From contig SMMW01000575.1 in assembly GCA_004794655.1 (NCBI GenBank), forward strand, positions 11,297,001-11,361,000: DNA of 64,000 nucleotides, written 5' to 3'. Shown piece after piece: positions 57,695-64,000 of the stretch. The stretch comes from Marisa cornuarietis. Its lineage: Eukaryota > Mollusca > Gastropoda > Architaenioglossa > Ampullariidae. Positions within the stretch are counted from its first letter, which is position 1, and the number at the start of each line of letters is the position of its first letter. Made by a program: the position numbers and the translations under genes. The notes beneath the pieces are model-generated. The model saw only the letters and a program-made list of their open reading frames with translations. It had not been told where the DNA came from and searched no databases.

Positions 57695-57800
57695 ATAAAA
57701 TTGTTATTAAATCAGGCACTCATCTGGTGCTACGTGTGAGCCTCGAACCGGCAACTTTCTACCCTGAAGTCGAAGGTTCTAACCATTAGGTTATGGCTTG
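57695..57800 (-). mobile_element. tRNA-headed SINE fragment (minus strand)
   Basis: The minus strand reads GCCATAACCTAATGGTTAGA (A-box TAACCTAATGG, one change from consensus) and, about 44 bp on, GGTTCGAGGCT (B-box, near consensus), the exact spacing of a tRNA gene. The tail GAGTGCCTGATTTAA (57708-57722) matches GGATGCCTGATTCC of the SINE at 39.7 kb. The part between head and tail is shorter than in that copy, so there is an internal deletion. I prefer SINE to a true tRNA because of the tail and imperfect cloverleaf pairing. Confidence 0.6.
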
Positions 57801-57970
57801 TCCCTTCTTCTTTTGCCCCCGGGTTTCCTTTACCCTGTGTCACTACCTTCCACTCTAGTAAACCATATGTGTAAGGCCAAAAGCAAGAGAGCAGGACCTC
57901 TAGACTATCAGCCAACCACCTTGGTCTACGCCTGTCTTCAGGAATTTCGTAATGCTTCTGATCTACAGCA

Positions 57971-58112
57971 AACCATGGAGTGAGGCTGCTTCTACTTCAT
58001 GAGTACGGTTCCAGAGGGAGGCTGACTGCTGCTTCTCAGCTAACCATGGAGTAAGGTTGCCACTACTGCATGACTACGGCTCCAGAGGGAGGCTAAATTG
58101 CTGCTACTCAGT
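57971..58112. repeat. Tandem duplication, unit 71 bp, two copies
   Basis: AACCATGGAGT(G/A)AGG starts at 57971 and 58042. Both copies continue with GCATGA/TCATGA, GTACGG/CTACGG, TCCAGAGGGAGGCT and CTCAG. Confidence 0.88.
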
Positions 58113-58114
58113 CA

Positions 58115-58688
58115 CTGTCCGTCATCGCCAGCTTCTACAATCCTTCACACATGAAGTCAGCGCAGGCTGTCTATGTATATTTAATGTACGACATCCAGTA
58201 AGTTTCCCGGATCCAACAAGCAAAAAGGAAGGGAAAAAAATGACGAAGCGAGACATCGATCCGTCTCTATCTCATTTCTCCTAACGTGATTCGTGTTTCT
58301 GTTACCGATGACAAAGTCATCCCAGCCGTGTTATTGATGGACGAGGGTGTCTTCAGACTCACGCGGAGCTGTGATTTGATTCCCTGTTCGTCAGTACACC
58401 TCGGCCATCTCTGCGCATACTGTAACGCCCTTTTCTGCAAGTTCGTTAGCAGATGAGCCTCGAGAAAGGATGAACTACGTCGCAGCAGGATGGTTGGAAT
58501 CGTCAGCCACTGTACGGCAGCTTCCGCGTGGTGCCGAAAATGAACGGTTCTTGGCTGTGAGGGAATCCAGCTGACGCATAAATAAAAATCAGTATGAGAC
58601 CAGGGAAAAACATTCTTGTGTTCCTGTTTTCTGTGTAGCTAGTCCAGTACTTCCGGCCATATATAAGAATGGCCTGATAAAAAAAGAT
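58115..58688. other. Anonymous non-coding stretch
   Basis: Nothing recognised between the 71 bp duplication and the foldback copy. Confidence 0.4.
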
Positions 58689-59105
58689 AAACTACGTCAC
58701 GCTAGTACACCAGTCACAACATTGCCAGCAGTCAACACCAAACAGAGAGAAAAAGAGAGAATGAGCGACATTTTGGGTTATTATCGCTGAAAGTCTGTAT
58801 TTCTCGTAGTTCTGAAAAACTGCTACTTTAGCACGAGAAATACAGACTTTCAACGTTCGAAGAATCCAAACTGTCGCTCATTCTCTCTCTCTCTCTGTTT
58901 GGTGTTGGCTGCTGCCAATGTTGTGAATGGTGCACTAGTGTGACGTAGTTGATCGCAGCTGTGAATCGCGTACTTTGCTAGCGGATATTTAATTAACGGA
59001 TGGGTTTTGAAGGCTAAACTTTACAGGTTATGTTTATATTGCCTATATCAACCGATATCTGCAAAAAAAAAAAAAAACAACCGCAAACCATTCAAGTTGG
59101 TCTTT
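58689..59105 (+). mobile_element. Foldback element, copy B: hairpin plus right terminus (left terminus lost)
   Basis: 58691-58950 is a near-perfect palindrome. The left arm runs from ACTACGTCACGCTAGTACAC through GAATGAGCGACA to GTCTGTATTTCTCGT (58807); the loop is 58808-58832; the right arm runs from ACGAGAAATACAGACTTTCA through CTGTCGCTCATTCTCTCT to GTGCACTAGTGTGACGTAGT. The subterminal region follows, with TTAATTAACGGATGGGTTTT (58989-59008), TATATCAACCGATATCTGC and an A run (59063-59077), closing with CAAACCATTCAAGTTGGTCT and TT at 59105, the reverse complement of copy A's left end. The loop has the same orientation as in copy A, so A supplies the left half and B the right half of one symmetrical element. 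No coding capacity. Confidence 0.82.
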
Positions 59106-59986
59106 CAGAGGAGATAATTTCAACCCTTACGACGCGGACTAGCTGAAAGGAAGGACGACAAAGATTTTTTGCACACAAGCTGGAGTAGTTTGTGTGCATC
59201 GTGCACATGGCGTGACCTCCTGCTGACCTTAGTGCAAGATTATCCCAGTCTTATGTCTTCGAGGCTTTTGCTTTTTGGAGTTTTGTGATCTGCAAATCTC
59301 TAACGTAACATTTTTCTAGTTCAAGCTACTGCTGGGCACTTACTTATGGCTTGCATAATTTACATTCTTATGACACGTTTTCTGTTACTTACCGAATAAT
59401 GTAAACTTATTAACAAGTGACACACACGGCAAAGTTTAATGGTTTCTGGTGCAATCAATGCAGCAAATGAAGTATTGTATATAGGCTCAGAACTGGTCTT
59501 TCTTTTTTGTATTTTTCGTTTCCTTTAAAGGCTGAGAAGAAGCCTCAGTGGAAACACATTGAATAGCAATGTTAGCTTATGCCTCAAACATTCCATGGCT
59601 CAGGCTGAGAAAGGGGCGTCAGATGTCTCTTGCTTTTCTGGTAATGTCATTTCCTGCTGCGTCTGTAAGAGGTCTTTATACGCGGTAAATTAAATGAAAA
59701 TGCTTACGAGACTTTTCTGTTCATTATTTTCGCGGCTGGAACCGGCAATCTGGCGATAACCCCGGAACCGTACGGGGCGGGAATAACTCTGTCGATGTCT
59801 ACGAGAAAAGCAATGGGACCCAAACCTCCGAGATTGAAGTCAATATGCACTAGATAAAGAAATGGTTTTCTAAGCTACATTGAGAGTCCATGAATCAATC
59901 TCTCTCCCTTCCTCGCGCCCGTGTGTTTACTCGCGTGTATACATGTGAATGTGTATGCGTGTGCATGCGTGTGCCCGTAATGTGTA

Positions 59987-60027
59987 TTATTATTATTATT
60001 TTTATTATTATTATTAGTATTATTATT
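59987..60027. repeat. (TTA)n microsatellite
   Basis: TTA units with a few substitutions. Confidence 0.88.
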
Positions 60028-60785
60028 AAGACACACTTTTGGTATATTTAATGCGAAAGGACCGAATGTCAGCCAGAAGCTGACAGTCGCCTACGGCAGA
60101 GGAAGATTAATGGCGCGGTGTGGGTCTTGAGGAGACAAGCAAATCTGCAAATGCAGCCAAGCATGTACCCATGTAATTCAGCTTTTGATTTGCTCACAGG
60201 GGCTGGCAGTGTGCTGTGGAGGGAGTGATGCTCCAACCAGACCTCAAGGCGACTGCTTCCAGAGGACTTGAAACAAGAAAGCGTAATGTGTGGGATAGAA
60301 TATTGCAATAGAAATAATTACCTCCCCGTAAACTGATGTGGCTGTCAGACGAATTACTGTTCGTATCTAGCTTGGATTTCTTGTTATCCGTTTTAGATAT
60401 GTTCCTATTCCTCTCCCACCCTTTCATTTAATCCAAGGAGAAGACGATTTGTCCGGTGCGTTCCCATTGGTTGATAGCAGGTTAAAGAGGTCAAGTTGTG
60501 TACTGCGCCAATAAAGCGTCAGTTAGCTCATTCACTTCATTAGGATTTAAGTTCCGTAAAGCCTCCTGGGTTTTTTTCTTATTTATTTGAGAAAAAATGT
60601 TCAAAGAGAGGTTTTTCGCCCTTTGTTTTTTTTTACAGAAACTTAAATATGGAAAGTACATCAGGATACTGAATTTGTTAAGAAATTCCAGGTGTGTTCT
60701 AATCTACTAGAGATAAAGAATAATTATTTTACAAGAAAACGATAAAAAGAATTGAGTGAGATGCTGTGTAACTCTCCCCCCCTCC

Positions 60786-60787
<2 letters not shown>

Positions 60788-60834
<47 letters not shown>
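60788..60834. repeat. (TG)n microsatellite, 47 bp
   Basis: Uninterrupted TG run. Confidence 0.95.
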
Positions 60835-60837
<3 letters not shown>

Positions 60838-61464
60838 CATGGTAATGAGAAACAGTTTATTTATTTGGTTTATTTGTTTTCCGTTTACAACTTATTCCAG
60901 AATTCCGACTGTTTTATAGACTCACGAATTTCGTTTTTAAATTGGTGTTTATTGCCATTCCTGTTTCACTCAAATGGGTTTTGTGTCTTGCTTCTCACCC
61001 TCGTGACCTCAGCTTGAGTGGACTTGACCAGGTGGCGTCGTCTGGTGCACAAGGGGAAAGCAGTCAGTTTCATTAATGGGACGTCATCCGATCCTCTCGT
61101 CCATGTGTTGCTTCCTCCCGCTTCCATCAAGACTCTTCACGGGTCATCTCGCGCTTCCTCCGAGCGTGAATTCTCTTCGTCTTGCAGCGAGCCTCCTCTA
61201 TCGTCGTTCAAGCATGGCAAAGACCTCTTTAAGACAAGGGTTTTCGCCTGAGATTATTTCCTATCGGGCGCCAAGACAGGAACTCGTACCCCAAGAGGGT
61301 CCCAAAACTTCTGACCAACTAGTTTAGACGAGGCAACACCTTATAATTGGGTGTGTCAATAATGTGCGTAGACTATCCATGACGTAACGGCTTACAGGTT
61401 CCAAAAGGAAATTTTCATTTTATTTTCATAAACGTAACTATAACCCTACCTGTTATAATAAAGG

Positions 61465-61700
61465 TAAAGGATTTTATACACTAGATGCTGTGGGGGCAAT
61501 AAACATATGTGGTTTACATGTCTAAGGTACGACATGTAGAAGGTGGAGCCCAACCATCTGTTTCCGCAGTATTTACCTCCCCTGGTACAATTAAGTACCC
61601 AGTTCTGCAGAACAGCTTTTGGGTGGGCAGGGGGAGTTAACCAACTACAGGCCCAAGCTGACCTCCACTCGGTGACATTTTGCCCCACAGTCGAACCTCC
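61465..61700 (-). mobile_element. Probable SINE / retroposon 3' part (minus strand)
   Basis: The minus strand has GGTTCGACTGTGG (B-box-like, 61690), CTGGGTACTTAATTGTACCA with GGGGAGGTAAA (about 61600-61570), GGGCTCCACCTTCTACATG and a tail ending AAAATCCTTTACCTTT (61476-61461). A 'GGTACCTGATTTATACCAGGGAAGGTAA ... CTTTACC' type tail is what I remember from molluscan SINEs. No A-box was found, so the call rests on tail features. Confidence 0.45.
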
Positions 61701-61704
61701 CTTA

Positions 61705-63485
61705 ATCCAAATCCAACAAGATTTAAACTTGTTATGCAATGTTTTATTTATCATTAACATTTTCTCCGGGATGTCATTGCCTAGTGTGGCGCTGGGCCTC
61801 ACTAGGGGGCGTTTCCCCCTCTCCCCAACTTTGACTCTCTTTAGCTCTCAGGTTGATAGGTTTCGTAGAAAACCACTGTTTGCTTATTTAACCTTTGAAT
61901 GAAAAACAGTGAAGCTCTTATCAGTTTAACTGATCTAAGAAAACAAACTCTTTGAAACATACACACTAAACCTGCGACTTTTCGGAAATTTCTTTGTTTT
62001 CGTGATCCACTACTGACAGCTTCAGGTAAAGAAAAGTATCAATTTGAAAAAGAAACGTGGATAATAAGCTAAGATAATTGGCTATATTCTTGTGCAATAA
62101 ATGAATATAACTTTGAATACTGAATATAACCAGAAAAATCATTCAGTGTAGACTACTTTATTCGAAACTTGAAAGAGTCAATTTAGTTATACGACGTACT
62201 AAAAGAACTTGCTATAAAAGTTGAATAAGATTTCCTTTAGTTCGTTAAATGAGATGGGGACACTTAGTCTAGAAGGTTGCAGTTTCGCCTGCGGAGACAA
62301 CAGAAAGAGTTGATTACTTTTGTGTGAAATCCATCCAGGGTATCTCATGACTGCAGTAGGGAGAAAGCAGGACTTCTTTCGGTGTTCACAACATTTGTGT
62401 CAACGCGACTTCGTCCAGAGTGTCACAGTAAGCTGGAGGGTTACCCATTGTAATGTATCTGATTCATTCGTTTGTTCCATCGTTCTCAATTTTTATCACC
62501 CGCTCTCTTTTCCACATTACCTTCCTCTGTATTCCTTTTTTCTTCCTTTCTTCGTCTTTCTCTTCTACCCCTCCTCTTTCTCCTTTTTTTAATTCCCTTT
62601 CTTTTCCTATCCTCTTGTTCATCAGTCTCTTCTTCCTCCTCCTCCCTACCCCTTGCAGACGGAAAGAAGAAAAGATTCCGTTTCCAGGCCAGGTTTTCAT
62701 GAAGACACGCATTTCGCCGATCAAGGTTAAAATTTAACTCTTCTTTCGTGACGATCCTTGTTTATTTGAAACTAATTGCAGATCTCGCCTCCGCCGACGC
62801 ACTCCAACGACGGCTTTTCCTGGAGCGAGTGCTGCCGGGATCGCTTGGGGTGGCTTCAGATGGCTCAGATCTGAAGGAACGTCGGATCCGCCCTCTCTTC
62901 CTCTTTCATCCTCGAACCCCGTCGTAACTGCCAGGGCCCGTAATCCGCCGCGGCACTCTTGTCAGGCTTGCGCAACGTAATGCGGGTTTACGTTCACGTC
63001 AAACGTCTGGTCGGCCATGTTCTCGGCGCGAGGAAACTAACAACTATATCGATTCTGGAGCCAAGTGTCTCGGCGTTTTATATCAGCCAGGAAGGATCAA
63101 CTGTGAAAAAATTGGTAGTATTGAAAGCACAGTGTCAGTGGGCAAGTTGCCATAATTGGAAATAGTGTCGGACAAAGAGCCCCCATTTCTCTTGAAGCCT
63201 GCAGTTATTAGTTTGAAAATCTGACAGAGAAAATCTGCGTTCCCGCAAGCCCTCCAGGGCTCTGAAGTTCTTAAGTTCACTCACCACGAATACCCAGGCA
63301 GTTTTTTTGAAGATACAACGACAAGGCAACAATTTTCGATACACAAGCGGTGTTTTTAAATAAAGTAATGATATGTACCACAGTTATCATTTTTAAATAT
63401 TATTGAAGACAACATGCTCATAAAAGTTGAATGTAATTAACAATACATCAATTATTTTCGTTTTAAGGAAATAAAACCATTGTGA
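61705..63485. other. Anonymous non-coding stretch
   Basis: A C/T-rich run lies at 62500-62650 (Phe/Leu/Ser frames). The region 62780-63010 is somewhat GC-rich. No gene or element terminus was recognised. Confidence 0.4.
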
Positions 63486-63492
63486 GAATTCT

Positions 63493-63758
63493 GGGGCCAG
63501 TTGCACAACACGTTTCTAAACCTGAAAACTGTTCTGAAGAAGCAAATTTTCTTCTTAGCCAGTGTGATGCATTGCAGAAAAACATACAAAAAATTGTACT
63601 GACAGGACGGAAAGTCCGACTTAAACAACTTCATCTTACTTAAAGCAGTTTTAGTTTAAAAAATTTTAAAATTGGGGTGTGCACTTTAAACTAATTATCT
63701 AAATAGAGTTAAGGCCTAAAAGTGTTTAAAATTAGAAATGTGTTGTGCAACTGGCCCC
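63493..63758. mobile_element. Intact miniature element with GGGGCCAGTTGCACAACAC termini, 266 bp
   Basis: The left end is GGGGCCAGTTGCACAACACG and the reverse complement of the right end is GGGGCCAGTTGCACAACACA, so the inverted repeats match at 19 of 20 positions and continue with TTTCTAA. The interior is AT-rich, non-coding, and shared with the rearranged copy at 16612-16825. The flanks (TTCT and TGAA) show no TSD I can define, so the superfamily is undetermined; PIF/Harbinger- or ISL2EU-like ends are possible. Confidence 0.8.
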
Positions 63759-63759
63759 T

Positions 63760-64000
63760 GAACGTTAACTTAAACAAAGCTATAAAGTATAATTTTTATA
63801 ACGTGGAAAGTTTTTTAACATATATTTTCACATCAAGAATTTCAAATAAATGATGACTCTAAGATGTCTGTCGAGAAATCTTTTTCACTTCACTTACACA
63901 GGCATAGACAGCAGTCCAGGAGACATTTTGTTAGATCTTGACTTACTAATGAGAATGACAACAGGCTCTTTGTGCAGCTCCGTACGTGCCATTCATTAAA
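63760..64000. other. Anonymous end of window
   Basis: AT-rich sequence without recognised features. Confidence 0.4.

Larger units (their letters stand above)
59110..61440. other. Anonymous non-coding stretch
   Basis: Contains a (TTA)n run (59987-60027) and a TG tract (60788-60834). No gene or element terminus was recognised. Confidence 0.42.

Noticed and set aside
57739..57797. Possible genuine tRNA gene on the minus strand
   Set aside because: A and B boxes have correct spacing, but the acceptor and anticodon stems do not pair well, and the downstream tail is shared with the SINE copies.

Overview
The window reads as nuclear DNA of an animal, most likely a marine invertebrate and probably a mollusc or other lophotrochozoan. 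The basis is very long CA/GT, ATC, CTTT and GA microsatellites, degenerate non-LTR retrotransposons (LINEs) of families I remember as common in molluscs and lancelets, tRNA-headed SINEs, and hAT-like and foldback miniature DNA transposons. The phylum is an inference from repeat content. There is no operon, dense ORF array, CRISPR array or rRNA. I found no host exon I could defend; almost every open frame longer than 60 codons is either a chance frame or a microsatellite read through.

Layout, left to right. 0-0.3 kb: endonuclease remnant of a LINE. 5.36-5.54 kb: a 180 bp hAT-type miniature element with a perfect 8 bp target-site duplication (TSD). 8.7-10.65 kb, minus strand: the largest element, a CR1/Rex1-like LINE with linker, reverse transcriptase (RT) core and C-terminal part, split by frameshifts and carrying a 40 nt antisense LINE tail. 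10.65-11.08 kb: left half of a foldback element running into an 82 bp CA tract. 15.1-15.3, 39.7-39.9, 57.7 and 61.5 kb: SINE or SINE-like copies. 16.56-16.87 and 63.49-63.76 kb: a second miniature element family with GGGGCCAGTTGCACAAC ends, one copy rearranged and one intact. 26.02-26.07 kb: an ultra-truncated 49 bp LINE tail between 10 bp TSDs. 32.0-32.4 kb: LINE 3' end. 38.5-38.8 kb: a minisatellite carrying TGACGTAA in most units. 39.94-40.50 kb: a 568 bp inverted-repeat element with an 8 bp TSD. 44.4-46.25 kb: a second long LINE (endonuclease plus RT). 49.46-49.59 kb: compact relative of the foldback family. 54.79-55.41 kb: 5'-truncated LINE C-terminus with a 15 bp TSD. 58.69-59.1 kb: right half of the foldback element, with a 260 bp near-palindrome.

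The elements interact mainly by nesting and by leaving tails. Several LINE 3' ends lead straight into GAT/ATC/TTA microsatellites, suggesting that retrotransposon tails seeded part of the microsatellite load. The most unusual structure is the foldback family. Copies at 10.65 and 58.69 kb are complementary halves of one symmetrical element whose transcript would form a hairpin with arms of over 100 bp, and a 133 bp copy at 49.46 kb carries both termini.

Limits: all assignments come from reading translations and repeats by eye. Clade names are from memory, and element boundaries without a TSD are approximate.
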